From: Priapulus caudatus
Lineage: Eukaryota > Priapulida > Priapulimorpha > Priapulimorphida > Priapulidae
Assembly: GCF_000485595.1 (NCBI RefSeq)
Contig: NW_014577073.1
Location: forward strand, 963,657 to 995,729
Direction of reading: 5' to 3'
DNA length: 32,073 bases
A program made the translations under genes and the position numbers. The notes below the pieces were generated by a model. It was not told the DNA's origin, searched no databases, and worked only from the letters and a program-made list of their open reading frames with translations. The first letter of the stretch is position 1. Each line of letters opens with the position of its first letter. Below, one piece after another: positions 20,970-32,073 of this stretch.

Positions 20970-23900
20970 CGCGCGCGCACACACACAACAGTGCTCAGTG
21001 CATCATAGTGGAATCCGGCGCTATTTACAAACTAATGTATTCGAAATTATCGTGAGATCGCTTCAAAAGAACGAGTTTTCGTGAATGCCCGGCACAGTCG
21101 AGGCCAATTGGCCAGTCGCAGCGGCTTGGCAAAGCACTGCTAACCATCCGAAGCTACGCCACACCGTCTCCTCTGCGGGCTGTCCCTACTCAATATCGGC
21201 ATTTCAGCACGTCATCCCTGGCATTCGTCTAGCACACACATACACATACGGACAGCACTTCGGGAGCTCTATAATGCCGAGCGCGAATGCCAACCGGGCG
21301 CTTTGCTGTGTAACACCGTGGTACATTATGTATCCGTGAAAGCCGAATGGGCGTCGAGCAAGGCGATGGAGTAAGTGTATGCGCGCGCACGGAGTGAAGT
21401 GCGAGCACACTCGGCGCGTAAAATGATAGAGTGAGCGATCCGTAATGACCGTGTTTTCAAGCCACTACTCGAATATAAAGAAAGACGTTTACAAAAGGCG
21501 CGGTCATTCGCGCCGAGTTGTTCACGCAGCTTGTACCCACAGTATCCTAATATAATCATAGAGAGCGATATTGTTCGCTCCGTTAGAGAGCCTTTTGTGC
21601 GTCTCGTATGCTGAGTTTTGTCAAATAATCATTAAGAAATATATGTGACATTCGAATTATGCATGGGCGTTACGACCAGAAACGTATAAATCTGGAAATA
21701 AGAATAGGGTTCATTTAGTTCTCACGAACTCGTTTTTATTCCGCATTAAACAGAATTCTTTACTCTGGTTTCATAATATTCAGTGACATTTACGTTAGTG
21801 GAGTAATCGTCAAATGAAACTAATAATGTTGAATCAGGCTGGTTTTCAACAATAATGGATATGAAGGCGGTTAAATATTAACTATTCGTGATATAAAGTG
21901 TATACTGATACGTCATTGATAATATCTTGCATTTCTCCCACAAGATTTAAAATTGCAAAAGGAGAAACCTGCTAGTATATTTAGTCATAAATACACGTGC
22001 TATAAATATATCGCTGTAGTATTAATACTAAATTTTAAGTTTCCCGCAGGTTCTGCGCAACTCTTTGTATTCACTTTTTTTTAATGCTGCATAACTCCGG
22101 AATAGACAACTAACACAACAAATAACTATCGATGAGTGTTGACTCATCAGGAAGATAATACGTGACTAAGATCCACCGCACTACCTCAAATATATCCAAC
22201 ATGTTTCTCATTCAATGTCATGAGGAGCGATAAATCACAAACAAATATATTCATATTCATATATATATATATATTTATATATATATATAAATATATAAAT
22301 AAATAAATAAATATATATATATATATATAAGAGAGAGAGAGAGAGGAGGGGGAGAGAGGGAAGAGAGACGAAAGAGAGAGCGAGGATAGGTAGATATCAA
22401 GATAGATAGATATCAAGAGTCCATAATAAAAGATATATATTATAAGTTAACATATACACTATAGTATATTATGAGTTACATGCCAGAAACTTGGATCATA
22501 GAGGTCAACTACCGACTGTCCCAGATAGTGCAGCGGCGCGGTCCATCATTCTTATAGGAGAGCGCGGCGCTATCGCAGTGCGCGTCGGCAGCGGAGACTG
22601 TGCGGGGCAGGCAAGCCACTCCGCCGAGATCGCTGAAAGCAGCGATGGATTGACGGTCGGTCCATCGCGTGAGCGTCGTCTTTCCGGCGACCGAGCATTG
22701 TAAGGACACGGGCAGCGAGGCTTACGGGCAGGGGCATCAAACGACCGCGGGCAGCACATCCGGCATGATCTCGACAGCCTTGCGTGGAAAGCAGGATCGA
22801 TCATGCGCTCGCGAATTGCGTCATCGACGACAATACGCGTACGCGACTTCTCGGGCGGCGCGGCTGTTGTTGCGCTGGTGTGCTGCTGGCTCACCGACGC
22901 AGACGGACTTGTGCTTAAAAGATCAGGGAGTCGACTAGGAAGCGATGTCGCGACATCGCGCGTTTTGTGTCGTCCGTCTTCCAGTGCAAACCCTCTAACG
23001 ACGTTTCCTCTGCTGTGTTATTCTCGCGTTGATTGCTGCAATTGCTGTCCGAGGAAATTATCTCGCTCGCGAGCTCCATGGAAGGTGAAGTTTCGCAGTT
23101 TTGCGGCACGCGTACAACGTCGCTACGTATTATTGTTACGCCGATAGAAGCTAAAGAGATAAGCCGATAGAGCTAGCGCATAGGATCTTTTCTCTACAGA
23201 GTCCGACGTAAGAGATAGCTAGATTCACATGGGAGACGCGTGTAGCGGCGGACCGTGGGTCTGAGTGTAGGGAGGCGGCGGCGTGACTGAGCTCAGTATT
23301 GCGCTGTCGTACGGAGACGTCGATCTGCGCGCGCGTCACTTCATACACCCGCACGCCGAACTCTCCGCTTAATAACGCCGCCGCCGCCGACCTCGCTGAT
23401 TATGTACCTCCTGCGGCTAGTGCGCATTGTTGCGCACCGACCAGGCGTGGCTGGCGTGCGCCGTCCGGGTAATTACGCTGTGGGCGGGGTGTAGCGGCGG
23501 AAACCGCCCTCTACAATCTTAATTAACCTCCGAATGGCGGGATTAGCCGAATTTTGCGCACTCGCCCGCGAGCGCACGTGGCGAAGCCGCCGAGCCCCTA
23601 AACTCGTCCTTAGGCGCGGATTTCCCGCGGATCGCCCGGCACAACAGCACCCGATCCCAAATTGAAACGCTTTCGACGCAACTTAATGTGCGCGATCATT
23701 GGTGCGGTATGGTTGCTATTTAAACGCAGCGAGAGGGCGCCTTTTGGTTAAGGAATATATATTTAATTTAAGTTGGACCGGGATTGATCCTGAAGGCTAA
23801 ACAATTTACATTATATCCAGTACGCTAACATACTCGCTGAAGCTTGTACGAAACGATTTTTCGAATCAGTTATATGGGGAAAAATAACACTGCCTAATTC

Positions 23901-23999
23901 AAACTCAACATACTAACACAATCAACGCTCTAAGAAGGACTTCTCTCTCGCCTCTCTCTCTCTTCTCTCTCTCATCTCCTCCTCTCTCTTTCTCCTCTC
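20965..23999. repeat. Duplicated block E, copy 2
   Basis: Co-linear with 10985-14158: the CA tract, the AT/GA microsatellite (22260-22385), the broken exon 1 (22513-22956), the CpG-rich upstream region (to about 23700) and the CT tract. Small indels occur every 10-20 bases. Confidence 0.9.
22513..22956 (-). pseudogene. Second, frameshifted copy of ind exon 1
   Basis: Same content and order as exon 1 at 12635-13082. It starts with MSRHRFLVDSLIF (ATG at 22956), where three extra bases insert one residue after Ser2 and Arg3, and an extra T then makes a stop right after Ile-Phe. Further single-base indels break the frame repeatedly. In shifted frames one can still see the Gln-rich region, a CPLC-like stretch, and the DPRR region before a donor-like gtcg|gtagtt at 22511-22513. 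Length is 444 against 448 bases. There is no second exon 2 or 3. Differences are mainly indels, at a rate no lower than in adjacent non-coding sequence, so this looks like an error-rich duplicate assembly rather than a decayed paralogue. Confidence 0.8.
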
Positions 24000-24047
24000 C
24001 TTTCATCTCTATCTCTCTTTGGTTGTGTGGTGGTGTGTGTGTGTGTG

Positions 24048-24086
<39 letters not shown>

Positions 24087-26939
24087 GAAACAGAGAGAGA
24101 GACAGGGAGAGAGAGAGAGAAAGCGAGAGAGAGATCATTGTCCATCGTAGCTTCATACGTGTTTAGATGCTAAAAGCGTATTATGGATGCAATATATACG
24201 AGTTCCTACGGTTGTCCATGCAATGCGCACGTGGACAGCCACTATACTTACGTCAGTATAATGGACAGATGAAGCGTCTCAAATCAATAGCAAGGTTTGT
24301 CTAAAGTGCCGGAGGGCTCACATTTCTTACTAGCATTCATCCCGGTACACGAACGGTGCAACACTGCTACGAAAATATTGTTACTATGACAGTGGGTGCT
24401 CGCACAAATATCTGACGGGAACTCGGGAGGGAATACGTCACCTTTGATACGACCAAAAGTTGACTTAGCAAATACATCCGCGGCGTAATTAGTTTTCACT
24501 ACCTGGAATATGAATCTGGAAATCAGGCAAAGTTGCGCGATGCGCGTTTCTGTATCGGGAAAACCTACAGGATTGTCGCCGCGCCAGATACATGCGGGGT
24601 CTCGGGCCTTCACGCGAGCACGCGATGCTGTGTTGGCTGACCTAAATCTATGGTCACCTGTGCGAGTGGGGGAGCCACCTCCCTCTCTGCACATCATTAC
24701 CTACACAATGCAACGTGAATGCATGCTAGCAGCTAGGGTGGGCGCACGCGTTCTCTGTGCCATTTGTGTTCACTGAAGACTGCTCGCGTGATAATATTGT
24801 GAAGATGTAAAAAAAGGTAACAAATAAAGTGCCTGTAGTAATCTTTACGAGAAATAAGCTGTTCACTGCGATAATAATAACAACAACAATAATAATAATA
24901 ATAATAATAATACCAGTAATACTCAAGCAATACATGCAGATGATATCACATTTGGTAAGGCGATTTATTCTCATTTATCGACGAATAAATTAATTGACGG
25001 GTTACTTTGAAGTTTAATCACATCGAACTTTTCAAATCAGCTTTTGCTTTGTTCTTGGCGGCGTTACAAAACGATCTAGTACAAACCAATAGAAGGAACG
25101 TCGCTTGCAAGTCGCTACCTACAGCTTCCTTTGAATTATAATAGTAAAGAGCGTCCGGAAAATGGTGCCATTAAGAATTCAAGAGACGGTCGTGAACCCG
25201 ATACGGCGTGTTAGCTTTCGCGCCGAGTAGCGTATAGAAAACGTTTCGTAAACCTAGCGCGTATTTTGGCATCAGATCTATTTTCTGGGCCGTGACCGAG
25301 ATTTCATGGTCGCTTACATGCAGAAACCTGCTGCCATGCACTAGTCACTCAAGCTCACTGCGTAGCGCCGTGATATTGAAAATTGCTAAAGCAATCATTT
25401 ATGGCTCATATATTTCCTGCCGCTGCACTTACATAATAAACTATAAAGCTTATGTGAAACTAAGAGTGAAAGAGAGATGGAAGGATGGGTAGACGGAGGG
25501 CCGGACGAACGGACGGAAGGACGAATGAACGGAAGATCGGATAAATTTACATATAAACACGGCCGTAGGAAATTTCGATGGAAAATTTCCTACCAACAAC
25601 ATCAAAAGACGAAAATGCCTAGATTTCTGTCCTTCGATTCAAACACCAGTTCCAGTTCAACATGCACATATCTAGTATTTATCCGCATACCCACGTTCGC
25701 ATTTCAAAGCCAGACGCGCATAACAGAAGCAGGAAATGTGGCAATGCCTCACACCTGCTGCCGCGTGCAGCCGACCCGCATCAATGCGAAAAGAATCATT
25801 CGTTGTTTTTCTTCTAATGAAAGACAGTTTATAGATACGTGTCGAAGCCGTGCGCATTGTCAACCGGAGAAGACGGGAAAATATTTTCACAAGAAGTGGG
25901 CAGTGGCGAGCAAATATTGCAAATAGGCATGGCTCACCTGCTGTTTGTAGCAACACTCGAGAAAGCCTGCTGCCGATCGGCGTACACATTGTCACGTTCC
26001 TCGCCATTCATCATACTAACTCCCCTATAACTCCTACCATATTGTACGCCTTGAAAACAAATTTGTTTTCTTTGCTGTCCACATTATGGCACCTCTTTAC
26101 GGTTATAAAACTGTAACCTCTGGCGCGCTGCGCAAATACGATTTGGTTAACCTTTTTCGATAAGGAGCTGCGCAACGCAAACAGCGAAGTGTATGCAGCG
26201 GAGACGCACAGACGAAGCCCAGACCTCGGCTAGGAATTACCGCTAATCCACACACAACAACGGCGCCCGTGTATTGCAAGCACTTCGTTTACTTAATAGA
26301 CTAATTGCTGGCGTGTGCGCGACGGATTAGCATTAATCAAAGCGAGCAACGGCGAGATATTGAGCTTTATAGAGTCGTGCGTGTGGATCTGGAGTTGTGT
26401 AACTATACCTGCGGGTAACAGTACAAGTGGCATTAATTTGACGACGATGTATACGAAAACACCTAGCAGGTTATACGCGAGGATGTAACCTTGTGTTCTT
26501 ATGGGCGCAGGCCCACGAAAGCCCAAATGGCTCATTCGAAATTCGAAATTCGAAAATCGACTTCTAAAGACGTTTGTAACCAATCCGATTATGGGTTACA
26601 TCCCACCGTTCACCTAACCAATTAAAATACGGATTTTATTCTCTAGTTATGCTAGAAATTTGAATTTCGAGATTTAAAATTTTAAAAATAACATTCTAAT
26701 TTCGAATAGGTCGCCTGATTTTCCTATCAGACCGATAACAACGTCTGTCGCCCATTGTGGTCCACAAGCATTTCTATACTATATGGAATTTACCATTGTG
26801 CTTATATTGGCATGCTTCTATAGAATGTAACACATCAAATTACTTTCATTATTATACTAACATGCTGTTTATGCCAAAGTAGGCTATTATAAACCTCACA
26901 CGTTCATATACATTCTATTCTTTCTCAATATTACGCCAT

Positions 26940-26985
26940 TGCTGCTACAGCTGCTACTCATATACTCTTGCTACTACTGCTGCTG

Positions 26986-27051
<66 letters not shown>

Positions 27052-27073
27052 TTACTACTACTANNNNNNNNNN

Positions 27074-27106
<33 letters not shown>

Positions 27107-27195
27107 CACTACTACTACTACCATACTACTACTACTACTACTATTGGTGGTGCTGCTGCCGCTGCTGCTACTACTACTGCTACTACTACTATTAT

Positions 27196-27244
<49 letters not shown>

Positions 27245-27353
27245 GCTACTACTGCTGCTGCTGCTGCTACTACTACTGCTACTACCACCACTTCTACAAC
27301 TACTACTACTGCTACTACTGCTGCTACCACCCCTACTACGACTACTACTACCA

Positions 27354-27388
<35 letters not shown>

Positions 27389-27411
27389 ACTACTGCTACT
27401 ACTACTACTAT

Positions 27412-27468
<57 letters not shown>

Positions 27469-27516
27469 TACTACGAGTACTACTACCACTACTACTACTA
27501 CTGCTGCTGCTGCTAG

Positions 27517-27569
<53 letters not shown>

Positions 27570-27680
27570 TTACTTTTACTACTACTACTACTTCTTCTTC
27601 TTCTTCTTCTTCTTCCTAATCTTACTCATCTTCTACTACTACGATTTCTAAGGCTGCTGCTGCTACCACTACTGCTACTA
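26940..27680. repeat. TAC/TGC trinucleotide array (copy 2), with CTT tail
   Basis: Long run of TAC with TGC, ACC and ATT variants, then CTT (27590-27615) and TGC. It contains the 10-N gap. It is open in several frames (poly-Tyr, poly-Leu, poly-Thr, poly-Val) purely because of its period of three. Confidence 0.97.
27064..27073. other. Assembly gap (10 N) inside the trinucleotide array
   Basis: Ten N interrupt the TAC array, so the true array length is unknown. Confidence 0.99.
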
Positions 27681-27681
27681 C

Positions 27682-27970
27682 GAAAGCCCAGAAGGCTCAT
27701 GGGAAATGCGAAATGCTAAGTGCGGAAAGCTAAAAGCGGAAAGTGTAATACAGAACCAATAGTACCAGATAATAAGAGACTCAGTATTACAAAAGCTAAG
27801 CATGCGGAAAGCTAAGTGCTGATTCGCTGTACATAAAGTCGCAGTTTACATTTCGCATTTCGCATCTTGCATTTCGCATTTCGCATCTCGCATTTCGCAT
27901 TTCGTATTTCGCATCTCGCATTTCGCATTTCGCATTTCGCATTTTGCATGAGCCTTTTGGGCTTTCGTAT
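27682..27970. repeat. Inverted gaaagccc...ggctcat motifs around a GCATTTC array
   Basis: Gaaagcccagaaggctcat (27682-27700) faces an inverted copy (atgagccttttgggctttcg, 27949-27968). Between them lie GGAAAGCTAA-type repeats and a 7-bp GCATTTC array (about 27850-27945). A third motif copy, followed by ATTCGAA units, lies at about 26515-26555. All have counterparts in copy 1 (about 18235, 19384 and 19670). Confidence 0.7.
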
Positions 27971-28150
27971 GCTACTGCTTCTGCTACTGCTCCCGCTTCT
28001 ACTGCTACCACTACTGCTACTGCTTCTGCTACTGCTGCCGCTTCTACTGCTACTACTACTGCTGCTGCTGCTGCCACTACTGCTACTGCTTCTGCTACTG
28101 CTGCCGCTTCTACTGCTACTACTACTGCTGCTATCGCAGCTGCTGCTGCG
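27971..28150. repeat. TGC/TAC/TTC trinucleotide array
   Basis: Codon-like repeats with a higher-order unit gcttctgctactgctgccgc, appearing at least three times. Counterpart at about 19690-19940. Confidence 0.9.
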
Positions 28151-29049
28151 TGACTCTATACAATGATGTTTTCCCTGCCAAACCTTGCGTCTTATACATT
28201 ACTTAATTTCGCTCACGCACTCTATATGTTGCCAAGCATAAGCGGCATGATGAACTGGGCACGTAAGGAAATAACGTTACAATTACTACATTCTTGAAGA
28301 TTCGTGAACATTAAATTTCACGTTTTATATTCGCCTGTTTTTTGCGCCTATTTGTCGTCGTTGCGTTTTAATGCAGTTATGCAGATTGCATGAGTGCGAA
28401 GAAATTACATAATAGTATCTATTCGAAAATTAGATGCCTTACGCGTAAATCGCCATACCTTGCACACAGTTAATTATGCTCGCGATAACAGACAGTTAAT
28501 TTCAACGATTTTACGAAACTTCTCAAGTTATAATGATTCGGTCCATGAAAATTGTAATTTACTTCTTCGTGCGGGCCCATATAACGTGAATAGCTAAATT
28601 AATTTTTTAAAGTATTCAGTAGTAATTGCATAAATGATTACAGAGCGTATTTATGTGCAGCGCGTATGTATATCGAAATGTCTGGCCAACCTTAGACTAT
28701 ATCCACGGGTATTAAGCGAGCAAAAAATTATAAATAGCATCTATAGGAGCTATAAACGTGCACTGCAGTAGGCTATAAGGTTAATTACGCGTATGGACCC
28801 ATTACAGTTCCCAGTGTGCCGTAATTCAAACGGTCTTGCGGTGTCTCACTTTAATTTATACCCCACAGTAAGCTTAGAATTAATGTACATTTTTGGTACC
28901 GCCTTCCGTATAACCACAGCAATCGACAACGTTAAACGTAGCAGTAAGGTCCATATTTACGTTTAAGATCTTCTGATAATGCATGTACGCAGCATTTCGT
29001 CCGTATATATACTATTCATGATCACACCCTTACATCGCTCAATGCCGCC

Positions 29050-29635
29050 TAAAGGTGTACGAACGGCGAAAAGCGAGGTGCACCTTCTACAGACGTTGTT
29101 TGATTCCAGAACATGCTAAAACTATAAAGGCCTAACGTGTGATATGTGAAGAGGAATGTTGGGAAACGATGATGGCAGGCACCAATTTAGTTGGCAACGA
29201 ATAATTTCTACTGGTGCAAAAACAAGAGAGTGTGGTTTAGATATTGCATAGTATCATGATAGTATCGAACCTTTTCCTACCCCCTGTCTATGTATTTGAA
29301 ACTTTCAGTGATACAATATCCGCTACAAACCTATATCATAACCATCGACAACGATTGAATGGCGTCCGGTAGCTGGTAAAGAATACGTTGACGAGTGAGG
29401 GGAAGACATTGTGTGAGAGAGGGGGAGAGGGCAAAAGACATGCTAAAACACATAAAAGGAGGTAAATGATAGGAATAAAACAAGGAAAAGTAAATGATAA
29501 AAAGATGATACCTATCTGCTAATTATCTATGAACCAACATAAACGCAATAACACGATTTAGCCAAGTGTTATATTCTGTTTTCTGAAGGATACACAGGGT
29601 TTCCAGTCACGCGCTCTCCACACCTACCTCATACC
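29050..29635. other. Unique right flank, no gene seen
   Basis: First sequence after the duplicated block that has no second copy. No open frame or RNA gene recognised. Confidence 0.6.
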
Positions 29636-29636
29636 C

Positions 29637-30014
<378 letters not shown>

Positions 30015-30096
30015 GTGGCGTTGTTAGAGCGCGGATAGCTTGTCATGAAGCGGACGAGGCAAGCCGTGCGCTCGTGCATGTGATACGCCGCAATTA

Positions 30097-30229
30097 GTCA
30101 GCGCGGGGCGGCGGCATCGTCAGCGCGGGGCGGCGGCATCGTCAGCGCGGGGCGGCGGCATCGTCAGCGCGGGGCGGCGGCATCGTCAGCGTGGAGCGGC
30201 GGCATCGTCAGCGTGGGGGTAGCGGCATC
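30097..30229. repeat. 22-bp GC-rich minisatellite, six units
   Basis: Units of 22 bp (start gtcagcgcgg, end gcggcatc) at 30097, 30119, 30141 and 30163 are identical; the fifth (30185) and sixth (30207, 23 bp) are diverged. Confidence 0.95.
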
Positions 30230-31885
30230 GTCTCCCGCCATCTGCGTCGCCGCTGCTGCGTGCGTCGTCGCCGGACGGCGTGTCGCGCGTTTCCCCGGGA
30301 CCATAAATCAGTGACTACGAACGTGGAGAGGTCAATCGCGGTTTTCACCGAATTCCTGTCACCCGTGTCGGCTTTTAGTGGCTCCGATTGGCGAAGCGCA
30401 TGCAGATAGGCGCCTCGTTTACATATGCAGCGGAATTATATTACAAGGATATTATTCGTAATTTAATTACGGGGGAAGTGCTATCGATCAGGGCCTTTGT
30501 ACATTTCACCTCGCGTTAATTGAAACCCTTGCGCATTACGCTCCCGGCATGAATGTTTTAGTTATGTTTATTATATATGATGATGCTTATAATTGAAAAT
30601 CGCGTAAATAATTTAGCAGACAGTATGAATACCTGCGTGATGGCCTAATGGTGTCGTCAAAGACAACGATTGCGAGGTATCGATTCGCGCTCTCTCTCTC
30701 CCGCTCCTCGCCAAGCCTTTGTGAAGCACTTTCAAGGCTCTTTCAAACAAACCAGAGGCGCGCTGTGGGTTAACGACTAGGGGTTGCGAGACAGCAACGG
30801 CTCCGCGTCGATTTAATCTAAGAAAAACTAACGAGTAAAGCCGAGGTAAAGCCACCCTGGTGAGTGGAACACCGCCTGCACGTGACCCCCTAGCGGTAGG
30901 GTCGCGATAAGAAGAAATGCCTTGTCGATAAAGTTTCGCGCATTCACGCCTAAGAATCAAACATTTACAACGAGTATAAGCGTGTAAATGACGCTATCAC
31001 ACCGACACTCGACGAACAGCAACATAAATACTTTACTCGCGAAAAGTTTCCGCGCGCTGAGTCGAGATTTCCGATAAACTTTCCAAGAATATCCGATTCT
31101 GTGTATACGCCTCCGTGTGTCGGCATCGCGTGGCGTACATGTGCTGCTACCGTAACATGACTTCAGTCGCCAGCCTGCCTTATCGGCGATGTGAAAGCGC
31201 CAACGCAGTCACGCTAACTGCAGGCGCAGAGTTGCTTAATTTGTCGGTTTAATTACCCGTAATTAAACGGCTTTTGGAAGGTTTTCCCGACCATACTGGT
31301 AACTCCTCAATTTATGTAATGTGAATATATATATATATATATATATATATTGGAGTCTTTATAGTCGCATAGCGTACTGCAAAGAGATAAGAGGTTGCAT
31401 AATACTTATCGGTGGAAGCGATTACTGCTCGTACACCCATCCGGTAACTCTTTGATGCTTTTGTAAGAGCCTGCTCTACACACCGATTATTTATATACAG
31501 ATGTGTGAGTCGCGAAAATAATTATTGTAATCATGCGAACAGGATGCGCTAACCACCAGACGTCAACCCCATGCACGTAACATCAACAGGCAATTGACAT
31601 GGTCCATTAATTGTTTACCTTATCTGTGACAGTAATACGGAAACGGAACATTAACGCCCAATTTTCTAGCAGAGTCCCGTGTGAAAATAAGGCCATGTTT
31701 ACTTTAGTAATATTAGTTAGATACGCTTACATCATGAGTATTGTTATGGCATGTTGTGGCATGGCATGCAGGCAGCACTATCCACGTAAACAGATAACGG
31801 TCGCACAAGGGGGGGGATGCGGTCTAAAAAAGGTTAAGGCGTAGTTATATCGCACCTACCTTATCTACAATAAAGCCTGGATTAT

Positions 31886-31935
<50 letters not shown>

Positions 31936-32073
31936 CTGACATTCTCTGACTGACTTCTCGACATACTGACATACTACATATTCTTTATATTATTGTTTTA
32001 TGTTATTTACATCGATCACAATAGCATTTTAATTTATGCTGAGCCGCGCGTGCTCACATATATTAGTCCGTGG
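30230..32073. other. Right flank without a recognised gene
   Basis: CpG-rich to about 30420, then AT-rich. The 115-codon minus-strand frame at 30613-30960 is the longest non-repeat frame, but it shows no domain, no signal and no clear splice context. TA microsatellites lie at 31325-31351 and 31889-31932. No tRNA-like A/B boxes recognised. Confidence 0.55.
31247..31268. promoter_or_regulatory. Palindromic pair of TAATTA sites
   Basis: Perfect 9-bp arms gtttaatta and taattaaac around cccg. TAATTA is the core recognised by Gln50 homeodomains, so a dimeric homeodomain site is possible. Function is inferred only. Confidence 0.3.

Larger units (their letters stand above)
24000..29049. repeat. Duplicated block T, copy 2
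   Basis: Co-linear with 15046-20920. The trinucleotide array and the GCATTTC array are cleaner here, but 24060-26900 appears to lack bases present in copy 1, so neither copy looks error-free. No gene recognised: the 137-codon minus-strand frame at 24284-24697 has no counterpart in copy 1. Confidence 0.88.

Noticed and set aside
26939-27619. 226-codon Tyr/Thr/Ser open frame on the plus strand
   Set aside because: Trinucleotide repeat translation crossing N bases, open in several frames at once.
30097-30229. Direct repeats as a CRISPR array
   Set aside because: Units abut without spacers, and the context is eukaryotic.
30613-30960. 115-codon minus-strand frame, the longest outside repeats
   Set aside because: No family resemblance, no domain or motif, and no clear splice or promoter context. 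I could not support it as a gene, although it is not repeat-derived and a protein search would be worthwhile.

Overview
This is invertebrate nuclear DNA, most likely from a non-dipteran insect. A hymenopteran such as an ant would fit the mix of AT-rich spacer, CpG-rich patches and very dense microsatellites, but that rank is a guess. It is not bacterial: the one recognisable gene is a spliced homeobox gene on the minus strand, and almost everything else is intron, flank and repeat.

The gene is an intermediate neuroblasts defective / Gsx (genomic screened homeobox, ParaHox) orthologue in three exons: exon 1 at 12635-13082, exon 2 at 7396-7601 and exon 3 at 4242-4499. The splice phases fit exactly (phase 1, then phase 0) and give a 303-residue protein. 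It has the Gsx N-terminal MSRSFLVDSLI motif, a CPLCV motif, a DPRRLHYL motif, a complete 60-residue homeodomain with Gln50 and Asn51, and a cysteine-containing tail after the homeodomain. Proteins of this family are neural dorsoventral patterning transcription factors. Intron 1 is about 5.0 kb and intron 2 about 2.9 kb.

Layout. 1-4241: downstream flank with CAG-like, GTGA and CTT repeats. 4242-13082: the gene, whose introns hold a 140-bp foldback element, a second inverted-repeat element with hammerhead-like arms, a TGTTAC hexanucleotide array and a dispersed repeat bounded by CTTGGCRGAGGT motifs. 13083-13870: CpG-rich leader and promoter region. 14229-15020: a second copy of intron-1 block 10079-10927, ending in a 25-N gap. 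15046-20920: upstream flank. 20965-29049: a second copy of exon 1 plus its 5' region plus the upstream flank. 29050-32073: unique right flank with long CA and CG tracts and a 22-bp GC-rich minisatellite.

The largest structural feature is this roughly 8-9 kb duplication. The copies differ mainly by single-base insertions and deletions spread evenly over coding and non-coding sequence, and the junctions lie in microsatellites and beside N-gaps. That is what uncorrected long reads or a false tandem assembly would produce. I regard the locus as having one real ind exon 1 (12635-13082) and the second, frameshifted copy (22513-22956) as a probable artefact, though a true tandem duplication cannot be excluded from sequence alone. 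I found no convincing new multi-gene system. The observations most worth checking are the dispersed repeat, the two foldback elements and the duplication.
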